A stretch of DNA of 64,000 bases from Terrabacter sp. MAHUQ-38 (GTDB lineage: Bacteria; Actinomycetota; Actinomycetes; Actinomycetales; Dermatophilaceae), in NCBI RefSeq assembly GCF_014518425.1, contig NZ_JACVCU010000001.1, positions 1,426,001-1,490,000 on the forward strand, read 5' to 3'. Below are positions 55,845 through 64,000 of the stretch, one piece after another (position 1 is the first letter of the stretch; each line of letters opens with the position of its first letter). The notes beneath the pieces were generated by a model. The model saw nothing but the letters and a program-made list of their open reading frames with translations, had not been told where the DNA came from and did no database searches. Position numbers and translations under genes: made by a program.

Positions 55845-56399
55845 ATGGGAGTCGACGACGCGCCGGACCTGCGGGAGGCGCTCAAGACGGTGGCCGTGGC
55901 ACTGAAGCAGTCCGGCGTGCCGTTCGCGCTGATGGGCGGGTATGCCGCGTGGGCGCGGGGCGGGCCCGAACCCGAGCACGACGTGGACTTCCTCATCGCG
56001 GACGAGGACGTCGACCACGTCGCGCAGTTCCTCGCCGACCAGGACCTCGACGTCGTGCAACCCCCGGAGGACTGGCTCTTCAAGGTCTTCGCGAACGGTG
56101 CGATGGTCGACATCATCCACGGTCCCGTGGGCGGCGCGGTGCACCGCGCGGAGGTCGAGCGCGCCACGACGATGGAGGTCCTGTCGGTCAAGATGCCCGT
56201 GCTCGAGGCGACCCAGCTCGTCGTGCACAAGCTGGCCGCGCTCGACGAGCACTACTGCGACCTCGCCAAGGTGCTGCCGGTGCTGCGGGCCCTGCGCGAG
56301 CAGGTGGACTGGGCGCGGGTCGAGCGCGAGACGTCCGAGAACGACTTCGCGGTCGCCGTGCTCTTCCTCGGGCGCCGGCTGGGCATCATCGAGGGCTGA
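55845..56399 (+). CDS. Nucleotidyltransferase-fold protein
   Basis: The protein has 184 aa. FALMGGYAAWARGGPEPEHDVDFLIADEDVDHV has the GG-x(n)-DxD pattern of the polymerase-beta nucleotidyltransferase superfamily (MNT/AbiEii-like, DUF1814 side). VDIIHGP may hold the third acidic residue. It stands alone with no obvious antitoxin partner. GTACACC lies just before the ATG at 55845, so the transcript could be nearly leaderless. Confidence 0.7.
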   Translation: MGVDDAPDLREALKTVAVALKQSGVPFALMGGYAAWARGGPEPEHDVDFLIADEDVDHVAQFLADQDLDVVQPPEDWLFKVFANGAMVDIIHGPVGGAVHRAEVERATTMEVLSVKMPVLEATQLVVHKLAALDEHYCDLAKVLPVLRALREQVDWARVERETSENDFAVAVLFLGRRLGIIEG

Positions 56400-56430
56400 G
56401 GGGAGCCCCCGGGCCGCCCTCGCCGCACGG

Positions 56431-56820
56431 TCACGACGCGTGGCGGCCGTGGGTCGGGCTCATGCCCGGCGACACCGAGCGGTTGGCGAGCAGCAACGTC
56501 AGGCCCACGACGATGCACACGATCTCCGCCGCGGCTGCCACGAAGACGGACAGCCCTGCCCACTCGGCATGGACGCCGAGCAGCCCCACCGTGGAGGAGA
56601 TCACGAACGCACCGAGCGTCACGGCCCCGAAACCGAAGGTGAGGAAGGCCGGGAGCCAGTGCTCCCACCGCAGGAGCATCACCGCGATCACCACGCCGGC
56701 CACGGCGTTGACGAGGAACAGAGGTCCGACGGTCTGGTTCCGCACCCCGTCGAACCACAGGTAGAGGTGCACCGCAGCGGAGACGACCAGCGCCACCGCA
56801 CCAAGGGCTCGGAGTCTCAT
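56431..56820 (-). CDS. Four-helix membrane protein of unknown function
   Basis: The protein has 129 aa with four predicted membrane helices (about 5-22, 32-50, 57-75, 85-108). It starts MRLRALGAVALVVSAAVHLYLWFDGVRNQTVGPLF, similar to small actinobacterial integral membrane proteins annotated only as hypothetical. It ends in an unstructured SPTHGRHAS tail. Confidence 0.8.
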   Translation of the reverse strand: MRLRALGAVALVVSAAVHLYLWFDGVRNQTVGPLFLVNAVAGVVIAVMLLRWEHWLPAFLTFGFGAVTLGAFVISSTVGLLGVHAEWAGLSVFVAAAAEIVCIVVGLTLLLANRSVSPGMSPTHGRHAS

Positions 56821-56916
56821 CTCGACGCTCCTGTCGTCCGGGTCACGCCGCGACGCCCGGATGCGTCGTGGTGTTGGACTCGCTGCTGACGAAGACGACC
56901 GGTGGCCGTGGGCGGT

Positions 56917-58566
56917 TCACCGGCCTCCGGCGTTCGGGCCGTATGCCGTGAGGAAGCGGTCGCGGAAGCGGTCCATGGGCCACACGGGCGCGTCGGTGCC
57001 GGGCCTGAGACCGTCCTGCCAGCGCCAGGCCGCGAGGCGGTCGAGCACGGCGGGGTCGCGCGCGATGAGGGTGACCGGCACGTCGTGGCTCGCGTTCGGG
57101 CCCGAGACGACGCTGGCCGGCTGGTGGTCGCCGAGGACGATGACGACGAGGTCGTCGTCGTGGGTGCCGCGGAGGAACGACACGATGCTCTCGAGCGAGT
57201 AGGCGATCGCCTGGCCATAGGCCGTGCGGACCCCCGAGGTGCTGCTCCACACGACCTGGCGGGGTGTCGCCGTGCCGGTCTGGGCGTGGAACACGGAGCC
57301 GTCGCCGATCGTCGCCCAGTCGACGAGCCGCGGCAGCGGCGCCCAGGGCACGTGGCTCGTGACGAGGTCGACCTCGGCCATCACCGGTGGCCGGCCCTGT
57401 CGCGCGAGCTCGAGCCGGTCGAACGCAGAGAGCGTGTACTGGTCGGGCATCGGCGCATACCCGAAGCCCGGGCCGGCGTAGCCGAGGGTGCGCGCGTCGT
57501 AGACCTCGTCGTGGCCGTAGAACGCCTTGCCCTCCGGCCAGTCGCGGCGGTTGGCCGGGACGACGGCGACGGTGCGCCAGCCGGCCTGCGCGAAGGCCCC
57601 GGTGAGGGTCAGCCGGCCCGTGTCGAGGAGCTGGTCGTAGCGCTGCTGGCTGTTCACCCACAACCCGGACTGCAAGGTCGAGTGGGCGAGCCAGCTGATG
57701 CCGCCGAACGTCGGGGAGGTGAGCCACGCGCTGCGGCTCGAGTAGCCGGCCGCCCCCAGGGCGCTCGCTCCCGAGTCCAGCGCTGCCGCGACCTCCGGTG
57801 AACGCTCCACGCCCACCCGGCCGTAGCTCTCGACGAAGACCAGGACGACGTCCTTCCCCCGGAGCGCCGTGAGCAGGTTCGGTGTCGGGGTGTCGCGGAA
57901 CGGGTCGACGGGGATCTGCGCGGCGAAGACGTCGCGGTCGCGCAGGCCGGCGTGGACCGAGCCGACCTGGTGGACGGCGAGGGCGGCCGCGCTCGTCGAC
58001 GCGACCGGAATACCCGGCGCGACGCGGACTCCGAGTGCGGCACAGGCGAGCCAGGCGGCTGCGAGGCCGGCGCCGACGCGAGCCGCGCCGTCTCGGTGCC
58101 GGTCGACGAGCCGCCCGACCCTCCGGAGGGCCAACGGCCCGAAGACGACCAGGGCAACGACGAGCAGCGCCGCGGCGCCGACTGCGAGCAGAGCCGTCAC
58201 CGGCCCTGCCGCGTCGGCGACGAGGTCCTTCGCCGACCCGACGTGGCGCCAGTCCGTGAGCGGGTTGAAGGGCCTGTAGAGCGTCGCCAGGAATGCCGCG
58301 TCGAGGACCCGCACGAGGAGGAGCAGCCCCAGAACGACCCCGAGGACGACCTCGACCCAGCGCCGCGCCACGCCGCGGAGGGTGAGCATCGCCACGACGA
58401 GCACGAGCCCCTCGACCGGGATCCGGACCAGGGCGAGCGCCGACGCCGACCATCCCGGGACGGGTGCCGGCGCGACGAGTGCGACCCACACGAGAAGGAC
58501 GGCCAGCCCGGTGACGACGTGGCCGCCCACGCGGCGGACACCCCCGCGTCGGTCCCTGTCCGTCAC
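56917..58566 (-). CDS. Membrane-anchored sulfatase/LTA-synthase-like alkaline phosphatase superfamily protein
   Basis: The protein has 549 aa. Four or five N-terminal membrane helices (about 15-215) precede an extracytoplasmic catalytic domain: VVLVFVESYGRVGVE opens the sulfatase fold, GISWLAHSTLQSGL may supply the nucleophile, and VIVLGDHQPAS is the late metal motif. Such enzymes move phosphoglycerol or phosphoethanolamine groups. The GTG at 58566 overlaps the stop of the CDP-alcohol phosphatidyltransferase gene, so the two work as a pair. Confidence 0.8.
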   Translation of the reverse strand: MTDRDRRGGVRRVGGHVVTGLAVLLVWVALVAPAPVPGWSASALALVRIPVEGLVLVVAMLTLRGVARRWVEVVLGVVLGLLLLVRVLDAAFLATLYRPFNPLTDWRHVGSAKDLVADAAGPVTALLAVGAAALLVVALVVFGPLALRRVGRLVDRHRDGAARVGAGLAAAWLACAALGVRVAPGIPVASTSAAALAVHQVGSVHAGLRDRDVFAAQIPVDPFRDTPTPNLLTALRGKDVVLVFVESYGRVGVERSPEVAAALDSGASALGAAGYSSRSAWLTSPTFGGISWLAHSTLQSGLWVNSQQRYDQLLDTGRLTLTGAFAQAGWRTVAVVPANRRDWPEGKAFYGHDEVYDARTLGYAGPGFGYAPMPDQYTLSAFDRLELARQGRPPVMAEVDLVTSHVPWAPLPRLVDWATIGDGSVFHAQTGTATPRQVVWSSTSGVRTAYGQAIAYSLESIVSFLRGTHDDDLVVIVLGDHQPASVVSGPNASHDVPVTLIARDPAVLDRLAAWRWQDGLRPGTDAPVWPMDRFRDRFLTAYGPNAGGR

Positions 58567-59357
58567 GTGAGGGACCGGACCTCGGCCTCGCCCAGCGGTC
58601 CGACCGGCCACGCGACGGGCGTCCCGACGACAGCCTTCTCGTGGGCCTGCCGCCGGAGCGTCGCGACCTCCGTCCCGAACGAGACGACGAGGAGCACGAG
58701 GCCGGCAGCGACCGCCACCGTGGAGGCAGTGGCCGGGAGGACCTCCGCCGTCGCGACGGTGAGCGCGATGCCCTGGTGGGCGGCGACGGCCTTGCGCCAG
58801 CGCCGTGGCGGGACCTGGCCGCGCAGCCACGGCATCCATCGGCCGGCGGCGCGGACGAGCAGCAGGAAGTAGCGCGCCGCCCCGATGCCGACCACCCACC
58901 AGCCGAGGTCTCGGGCGACGTGGATGCTCAGCACGAGAATGAGGAAGGCGTCGGTCTCCATGTCGAAGCGTGCGCCGAGGGGGCTAACGGTCCGGGTGCG
59001 GCGGGCGACCTGACCGTCGACGGCATCGAGCACGAGCGCGACCGCACAGAGCAGAACGAGGACGCCGCTCGATCCGGACACGACTGTGCCGGCGTCGGCC
59101 GTCAGCCCGGCGACGCCGCACACGAGTACGGCTCGGGTCAGGGTCACGCGGTCCGCCGGCAGGAGGGTGCGTCGGCCGGCGGCGACGAGCCAGTGCGCCA
59201 GCACGACGGCCAGGGCCACACCGCAGCCCATCCCGACGGTCCAGCCGAGAGCGTCGAGCCCGACGCTGTCGTGCAGCGTGGCGAGCAGCGCCAGCACACC
59301 GACGAGCCCGGTCGCCGGACCGGACGGGAACACCTGACGCACTGCGTCTCCACTCAC
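58563..59357 (-). CDS. CDP-alcohol phosphatidyltransferase family protein
   Basis: This 264-aa integral membrane protein has about seven helices. DAVDGQVARRTRTVSPLGARFDMETD is the family motif DGx2ARx8-9Gx3Dx3D that binds CDP and metal. The alcohol acceptor is not evident (inositol phosphate, glycerol phosphate or other). GTG start, with TACAAA a few bases upstream on the minus strand as a possible -10. Confidence 0.85.
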   Translation of the reverse strand: MSGDAVRQVFPSGPATGLVGVLALLATLHDSVGLDALGWTVGMGCGVALAVVLAHWLVAAGRRTLLPADRVTLTRAVLVCGVAGLTADAGTVVSGSSGVLVLLCAVALVLDAVDGQVARRTRTVSPLGARFDMETDAFLILVLSIHVARDLGWWVVGIGAARYFLLLVRAAGRWMPWLRGQVPPRRWRKAVAAHQGIALTVATAEVLPATASTVAVAAGLVLLVVSFGTEVATLRRQAHEKAVVGTPVAWPVGPLGEAEVRSLT

Positions 59358-59412
59358 CGAAGGGCTTTTGTACCAAGGACGACGGCATGGCCGCCCACGT
59401 TCACTGTCCGTT

Positions 59413-59418
59413 TAGTCT
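59413..59418 (+). promoter_or_regulatory. Possible -10 of the pteridine-type operon
   Basis: TAGTCT (59413-59418) fits TANNNT and lies 6 bases before the GTG of the first gene, so the transcript may be leaderless. No consensus -35 is seen. Confidence 0.35.
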
Positions 59419-59424
59419 GGTCGC

Positions 59425-60402
59425 GTGTCCACCGACGCTAGAGCGTTCTGGCTGGTCGAGCCCGGTAGGGGCGAGATCCGGCCCGTCGCGCTGCCCGAGC
59501 CGCGGCCGGGCGAGGTGCTCGTGCGCACGCTGCACTCCGGGGTGAGCCGGGGCACCGAGGCGATCGTGTTCCGCGGGGCAGTCCCCGTCGACCAGTACGC
59601 CGCCATGCGAGCCCCGCACCAGGAGGGCGACTTCCCCGCGCCGCTGAAGTACGGCTACCTCAGCGTCGGCGTCGTCGAGCAGGGGCCGGACGGGCTCGTC
59701 GGGCGGACGGTCTTCGCCCTCCATCCGCACCAGACGGCATACGTCGTGCCCGCGGAGGCGGTCGTCCTCGTGCCGGACGACGTGCCCCCTCGTCGCGCGG
59801 TGCTCGCGGGCACCGTGGAGACCGCCGTCAACGCGCTGTGGGACGCGGCACCTCTGCTCGGTGACCGCGTCGCGGTCGTCGGCGCGGGCATGGTCGGGTG
59901 CTGCGTCGCGCGCCTGCTGTCGCGTTTCCCCGGATCCACCGTGACCCTGGTCGACCAGGACCCGACCCGGGCGGAGGTGGCGAGCAGACTGGGCGTGGAC
60001 TTCGCCCAGCCCGTTGACCTCGGGCATGACTCGGACCGTGACCTGGTCGTCCACACGAGCGCCACGGGCTCCGGCCTCCAGCTCTCCCTCGACCTGCTCG
60101 CGGCGGAGGGCACCGTGCTCGACCTCAGCTGGTACGGCGACTCCCGGGTCGAGCTGGCGCTGGGTGGGTCGTTCCACTCGGGACGTCTCGGCATCCGCGC
60201 CAGCCAGGTGGGTTCCGTTGCGGCCGTGCGCCGCTCGCGTTACACGCACGCCCAGCGCCTCGCACTCGCCGTCGACCTCCTGCGCGACCCCGCCTTCGAC
60301 GCCGTGATCACGGGCGAGTCCCGGTTCGAGGAGCTGCCCGAGGTCATGCCGCGCCTCGCGGACGGCACGCTGCCGGCCATCTGCCACACCATCACCTACT
60401 GA
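59425..60402 (+). CDS. BchC-like medium-chain dehydrogenase without classical zinc motif
   Basis: The protein has 325 aa. LHSGVSRGTEAIVFRGAVP matches the SGxSxGTE stretch of BchC-like MDR enzymes. VAVVGAGMVGCCVARLL is the NAD(P) fold. The GHE catalytic zinc block of standard alcohol dehydrogenases is absent. Reaction unknown; oxidation or reduction of a carbonyl on a heterocycle or sugar is plausible. GTG start. First gene of an operon with PTPS-like, GT4, RibD and RibA proteins. Confidence 0.8.
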   Translation: MSTDARAFWLVEPGRGEIRPVALPEPRPGEVLVRTLHSGVSRGTEAIVFRGAVPVDQYAAMRAPHQEGDFPAPLKYGYLSVGVVEQGPDGLVGRTVFALHPHQTAYVVPAEAVVLVPDDVPPRRAVLAGTVETAVNALWDAAPLLGDRVAVVGAGMVGCCVARLLSRFPGSTVTLVDQDPTRAEVASRLGVDFAQPVDLGHDSDRDLVVHTSATGSGLQLSLDLLAAEGTVLDLSWYGDSRVELALGGSFHSGRLGIRASQVGSVAAVRRSRYTHAQRLALAVDLLRDPAFDAVITGESRFEELPEVMPRLADGTLPAICHTITY

Positions 60403-60414
60403 TCGGGGAGCTCG

Positions 60415-60816
60415 ATGTACAGCGTGACCGTCCGGGACCACATGATGATCGCCCACAGCTTCCGCGGCGAGGTGTTCGGGCCGGCGCAGCGGCTGCACGG
60501 CGCGACCTTCGTGGTCGACGTGACCTTCCGCGGGCCCGAGCTCGACGACGACGCCATCCTCGTCGACATCGGGCTGGCCACCCAACGGGTCCACGAGGTG
60601 GTCGGCGACCTGAGCTACCGCAACCTCGACGACGAGCCGGCCTTCGCCGGCACGAACACCTCGACGGAGGTGCTGGCCCGCACCGTCGCGGACCGGGTGG
60701 CCGAGCGGGTGCAGGCCGGCGACCTGGGCGGCGGCGCCGCCGGGCAGGTGACCGGGCTCCTCGTGACGCTCCACGAGTCGCACGTCGCGTGGGCGTCCTA
60801 CGAGCGCGCCCTGTGA
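60415..60816 (+). CDS. Divergent 6-pyruvoyl-tetrahydropterin synthase/QueD-fold protein
   Basis: The protein has 133 aa. AHSF (His14) and RLHGATF (His28) correspond to the zinc region, TSTEVLA to the pterin-anchoring Glu block, and LHES to the late motif. In canonical PTPS/QueD the segment reads CxxxHGH; here the Cys position is Ala24 and the last His is Ala30. So a different reaction or a binding role is likely. RBS GGGGAG. The next gene starts inside its stop (GTGA). Confidence 0.82.
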   Translation: MYSVTVRDHMMIAHSFRGEVFGPAQRLHGATFVVDVTFRGPELDDDAILVDIGLATQRVHEVVGDLSYRNLDDEPAFAGTNTSTEVLARTVADRVAERVQAGDLGGGAAGQVTGLLVTLHESHVAWASYERAL

Positions 60817-61862
60817 CCGACCTGCACGTCATCGTGCCCGCCGGGATCCACGACCCGGCGCGCCCCAGCGGGGGCAACACGTACGACCGGCACCTCGTGG
60901 CGGGCCTGCGTGACCTTGGCTGGCAGGTGCACGAGCACGAGGTCGTGGGGGCGTGGCCGCATCCGGTCTCGGCGGCGCTCGCAGGATTGGCGGCCGTGCT
61001 GGCGGAGGTGCCCGGCGGCGCCCTGGTGCTCGTCGACGGCCTCGTGGGGTGCTGCGCCGACGGCGTGCTCGTGCCGGAAGCCGACCGGCTACGCCTCGTC
61101 GTGCTCGTCCACATGCCGCTGGGACCCACGGTTCCTGGCGCGGCAGCGGGGGAGCGCCGCGTTCTCTCGGCGGCCTCTGCGGTCGTCACACCGAGCGCGT
61201 GGAGCCGCGAGCTGCTCCTCGACACCTGTGCCCTCGACCCCGAGGCGGTGCACGTCGCCCGACCAGGCGTGGACGCGCGCCCCGTGGCGCCTGGCAGCGC
61301 GAGCGGCGGCGAGCTGCTCTGCGTCGCCGCGGTCACCCCGCACAAGGGTCACACCGACCTCGCCGACGCCCTGACGCTCGTCGCCGACCTGCCGTGGCGC
61401 TGTGTCTGCGCGGGGTCGCTGGCCCTGGACCCGGCCCGCGTCGCGGACGTCCGCGACCGGCTGTCACGCGCCGGACTCTCCGAACGGGTGGGCTTTCCGG
61501 GCCCGCTCGCGGGTGTCGCCCTCGACGAGGCGTATGCCGCCGCAGACCTGCTCGTGCTGCCCTCGCTCACCGAGACCTACGGCATGGTCGTGACCGAGGC
61601 GTTGGCGCGGGGCATCCCGGTGCTCGCCACGGCGGTCGGCGGCGTGCCGGAGGCCATCGGCTCTGAGGGAGGCCCACCCGGCCTGCTCGTGCCCTCAGGC
61701 CGGCCCGACCTGCTCGCCGACGCGCTCCGCTCGTGGCTCGGCGACGACGACCTGCGCAGCCGCCTGCGACGCCGCGCCGTCGAGCGCCGACTCGCCCTGA
61801 CCCCCTGGTCGGGCACGGCCGCGGAGGTGTCGGGGGTGCTGGAGCGGGTATGGGCCGTCTGA
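60813..61862 (+). CDS. GT4-family glycosyltransferase
   Basis: The protein has 349 aa with the GT-B fold. [26 protein letters not shown] is the acceptor-side glycine loop. [20 protein letters not shown] and [38 protein letters not shown] hold the donor-binding E-x7-E motif of GT4. Sugar and acceptor unknown. GTG start overlapping the PTPS-like stop. Confidence 0.88.
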   Translation: MTDLHVIVPAGIHDPARPSGGNTYDRHLVAGLRDLGWQVHEHEVVGAWPHPVSAALAGLAAVLAEVPGGALVLVDGLVGCCADGVLVPEADRLRLVVLVHMPLGPTVPGAAAGERRVLSAASAVVTPSAWSRELLLDTCALDPEAVHVARPGVDARPVAPGSASGGELLCVAAVTPHKGHTDLADALTLVADLPWRCVCAGSLALDPARVADVRDRLSRAGLSERVGFPGPLAGVALDEAYAAADLLVLPSLTETYGMVVTEALARGIPVLATAVGGVPEAIGSEGGPPGLLVPSGRPDLLADALRSWLGDDDLRSRLRRRAVERRLALTPWSGTAAEVSGVLERVWAV

Positions 61863-61924
61863 ACCCGTTGGCCCCCGCGGACGTCGTCCCCACGGGGGAC
61901 CTCGCAGAAAGGGGCGGAGGAGCA

Positions 61925-62941
61925 ATGCGTCGCTACCGGTCGTCGCTGCGTCCGCTCGTGGGTGCCGTGATCCTCGCCGTCCTCGTCTGGCGCCTGGGTT
62001 CGGGCCCGTTCGTGGACGCCGTGCTCGGCATCGACGCCCGCTCCCTGGCCGCGGCGGCCCTCCTCGCCGCCCTGACCACGGTGTGCGGCGCGTGGCGGTG
62101 GGTCCTCGTGGCCCGTGGTCTCGGCGTCGAGCTCTCGCTGCGCTCCGCCGTCGCCGAGTGCTACCGGTCCCAGTTCCTCAACGTGACGCTCCCCGGCGGG
62201 GTGATCGGCGACGTGCGCCGCGGCGTGCGTCACGGTCGCGACGTCGGCGACCTCGGCCGGGGGCTGCGCTCGGTCGTCTGGGAGCGCTCGGCGGGTCAGT
62301 TCGTCCTCGGGGGCCTCACGCTCGGTGCCCTCCTGCTCCTGCCGTCACCGCTGCACCCCGTGCCCGCGGGCGCAGAACCCAGCGGCACGGCAGGGGCGTC
62401 CGCTGCGTCCGCTGTCGTGGCCCTCGGCACGCTCGTCGCCGCGCTGGCCGCCTTGCTCCTCGTGAGCAGGCGAGCGAAGCGCAGCACTGACGGGAGTCTG
62501 CCGGGGCGCGTGGTGCGGGCAGCGCTCGCCGACGTACGCGCGGGCCTGCTGGGACGGCATACGTGGCCGGGTGTGGTGGCGGCGTCCGCCGTCGTCGTGG
62601 CCGGTCACGTGGTCACCTTCGTCGTCGCAGCGCGCAGTGCCGGCGTGACCGCCCCGCTGCTGGGACTGGCGCCCCTCGCGTTGGTCGTCCTCGTCGCGAT
62701 GGGCCTGCCGCTCAACGTCGCCGGCTGGGGGCCGCGCGAGGGTGCGGCCGCCTGGGCTTTCGGCGCGGCCGGCCTCGGCGCCTCGGCCGGCGTGGGCACC
62801 GCTGTGGTCTATGGCGTCATGGTGCTCGTTGCGAGCCTGCCCGGGGCTGCGCTGCTGGTCGTCGCCCGACGAGCCGCGCCAGCCCGCGACCACCCGCTGA
62901 ACGCACCCGCCCTCGTCATGGAGGGCGGTGCCCGTGGCTGA
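61925..62941 (+). CDS. LPG synthase TM-domain/flippase-like membrane protein
   Basis: The protein has 338 aa with about seven membrane helices. AECYRSQFLNVTLPGGVIGDVRRGVRHGRD is the conserved loop of the lysylphosphatidylglycerol synthase transmembrane (UPF0104) family, followed later by GLPLNVAGWGPREGAAAWAFGAAGL. This fold without its soluble domain may move lipids or lipid-linked compounds across the membrane. I choose ATG 61925 (RBS GGAGGAG) over an in-frame ATG at 61850. Confidence 0.85.
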   Translation: MRRYRSSLRPLVGAVILAVLVWRLGSGPFVDAVLGIDARSLAAAALLAALTTVCGAWRWVLVARGLGVELSLRSAVAECYRSQFLNVTLPGGVIGDVRRGVRHGRDVGDLGRGLRSVVWERSAGQFVLGGLTLGALLLLPSPLHPVPAGAEPSGTAGASAASAVVALGTLVAALAALLLVSRRAKRSTDGSLPGRVVRAALADVRAGLLGRHTWPGVVAASAVVVAGHVVTFVVAARSAGVTAPLLGLAPLALVVLVAMGLPLNVAGWGPREGAAAWAFGAAGLGASAGVGTAVVYGVMVLVASLPGAALLVVARRAAPARDHPLNAPALVMEGGARG

Positions 62942-63632
62942 CCGTCCCTACACCCTGCTCAGCTGCGGCATGTCGATCGACGGCTTCCTCAGCACCCGCG
63001 CCACCACCCGGCTGATGTTGTCCAACGACGCCGACTTCGACCGCGTCGACGGTGAGCGGGCCGCCAGCGACGCGATCCTCGTGGGGGCCGGCACCATCCG
63101 CAAGGACAACCCTCGCCTGCTCGTGCGGTCCGCAGAGCGACGTGCCGCGAGGGTGGACCGGGGTCTCCCGCCGTCGCCGACAAAGGTCACCGTCACGCGA
63201 AGAGCCGAGCTCGACTGTGCCGCAAGCTTCTTCGCTCCAGATGACACGGACAAGCTCGTGTACTGCTCGACCGACGCGGTGGACGCTGCTCGCGACCGCC
63301 TCGGTTCGGCCGCCGACGTGGTGGACGCCGGGCACGAGGTCTCGATGCGGCGGGTCTGCGAGGACCTCGTCGACCGCGGCGTGCGGCGCCTCATGGTCGA
63401 AGGAGGGGGAACGGTGCACACCCAGCTGCTCACCGACGACCTTGCCGACGAGCTGCAGCTCGTCGTCGCGCCGTTCTTCGTCGGCGACTCCGGTGCCTGC
63501 CGGTTCGTCGGCGACGGCGCCTATCCCTGGAACCCTGACCGGCGCGCCACGCTGGCCGAGGTGCGCCAGATCGGTGACGTGGTGCTCCTCCGGTACGCCC
63601 TGTCCCCGCGGTTCGGGACGGACGCGCCGTGA
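62928..63632 (+). CDS. RibD-type pyrimidine reductase (DHFR fold)
   Basis: The protein has 234 aa. [36 protein letters not shown] and [14 protein letters not shown] are the RibD C-terminal reductase blocks; there is no N-terminal deaminase domain. It should reduce a ribosylamino-pyrimidine, the product of GTP cyclohydrolase II after deamination, or a related compound. The GTG start lies inside the previous gene by 14 bp, and its stop overlaps the ribA start. Confidence 0.88.
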   Translation: MPVADRPYTLLSCGMSIDGFLSTRATTRLMLSNDADFDRVDGERAASDAILVGAGTIRKDNPRLLVRSAERRAARVDRGLPPSPTKVTVTRRAELDCAASFFAPDDTDKLVYCSTDAVDAARDRLGSAADVVDAGHEVSMRRVCEDLVDRGVRRLMVEGGGTVHTQLLTDDLADELQLVVAPFFVGDSGACRFVGDGAYPWNPDRRATLAEVRQIGDVVLLRYALSPRFGTDAP

Positions 63633-64000
63633 GCCGGGCGCCGGAGCGGCCTGCCGCTGCACGGATCCGGACGCAGGTCACGGTGCCGCTGGCCTTCTCG
63701 GACGGCTTCGAGACGTCGGCCCGCGCCTTCACGTTCGACGGCCTGGTCGACGGACTCGAACACGTCGCCCTCGGCCTGGGCGACCGAGCAGGCCCGCTCG
63801 ACCCGGACGCCCGGAGCGCCGTCCCGACCCTGACGCGGCTGCACAGCGAGTGCCTCACGGGTGATGTCTTCGGCAGTCAGCGCTGCGACTGCGGACCGCA
63901 GCTGCGCGAGGCCGTCGAACGCCTCGACGCCGCCGGCGGCTTCCTGCTCTACCTGCGCCAGGAGGGCCGCGGCATCGGCCTCTACGCCAAGCTCGACGCA
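63629..64000 (+). CDS. ribA: GTP cyclohydrolase II (RibA), 3' part beyond the window
   Basis: It opens GTP to the formamido- or diamino-pyrimidine that starts riboflavin and related pathways. About 124 codons are visible. [25 protein letters not shown] holds the three zinc Cys (C-x10-C-x-C), and [17 protein letters not shown] the GTP-binding and catalytic block. There is no fused RibB domain. GTG start overlaps the reductase stop. The gene is cut by the window end. Confidence 0.93.
   Translation, partial: MSRAPERPAAARIRTQVTVPLAFSDGFETSARAFTFDGLVDGLEHVALGLGDRAGPLDPDARSAVPTLTRLHSECLTGDVFGSQRCDCGPQLREAVERLDAAGGFLLYLRQEGRGIGLYAKLDA

Noticed and set aside
55845-56399. Toxin-antitoxin system at the nucleotidyltransferase-like gene
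   Set aside because: The fold is compatible with AbiEii/MNT toxins, but no small partner gene lies on either side, so I did not call a toxin-antitoxin pair.

Overview
This is about 64 kb of very GC-rich chromosome from an actinobacterium. GTG starts, ATGA/GTGA start-stop overlaps, the split purS/purQ/purL set, a BldC-type regulator and a DUF3073 protein all point that way. Class I lysyl-tRNA synthetase, a DUF222/HNH relic and the overall gene content fit Micrococcales, perhaps Intrasporangiaceae; the family-level placement is inference. I see no prophage, insertion sequence, CRISPR array, rRNA or tRNA, so this is ordinary chromosome with several catabolic or biosynthetic islands.

Positions 1-26.5 kb are a loose purine region: purA, purD, purC, purS-purQ-purL, purF and purM. 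Set among them are class I lysS, a HelD-like helicase, an ECF sigma factor with no intact partner, acetyltransferases, a LURP-one/tubby-like protein, a degenerate HNH endonuclease gene, a divergent GH32/levansucrase pair around a LacI-type operator, and a compact set with an SCP-like protein, an acyl-CoA racemase/transferase and thpR. A probable 6C small RNA lies antisense in the lysS-helD gap and shares its hairpin with the lysS terminator.

Positions 26.3-32 kb hold DUF3073, bldC, two small exported or membrane-anchored proteins that share an upstream sequence element, a VOC protein, and a PucR regulator divergent from a dadA-like D-amino acid dehydrogenase.

Positions 32.1-43.2 kb are the most coherent system: nine genes on the minus strand that together encode peptidoglycan MurNAc salvage. 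Exported NagZ, NamZ and an AmiE-like serine hydrolase should release GlcNAc, MurNAc and peptide. A CUT1 ABC transporter, a BadF-type sugar kinase and the MurQ etherase should import and convert MurNAc, under an RpiR/MurR regulator. Gene content and order resemble the Bacillus subtilis murQ-murR-murP-amiE-nagZ-namZ locus, with ABC transporter plus kinase in place of the PTS. Two similar 13-bp inverted repeats sit before nagZ and murQ and are candidate MurR operators.

Positions 43.3-50 kb carry an ATP-dependent DNA ligase and a five-gene acyl-CoA catabolic operon (two SDRs, an APH-like kinase, two acyl-CoA dehydrogenases) behind a TetR-type operator. The kinase/dehydrogenase pairing recalls ACAD10/11 and LvaA/LvaC chemistry on 4-hydroxyacyl-CoA.

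Positions 50-59.4 kb hold two tandem histidine kinases without a response regulator, a nuclease/phosphatase-fold protein, a nucleotidyltransferase-like protein, and a membrane sulfatase-fold enzyme coupled to a CDP-alcohol phosphatidyltransferase.

Positions 59.4-64 kb are a tight operon running off the window: a BchC-like dehydrogenase, a PTPS/QueD-fold protein lacking the usual catalytic Cys and one zinc His, a GT4 glycosyltransferase, a polytopic LPG-synthase/flippase-like protein, a RibD-type reductase and GTP cyclohydrolase II. It looks like a pathway for a glycosylated, membrane-linked pteridine or lumazine-type compound that I cannot name.
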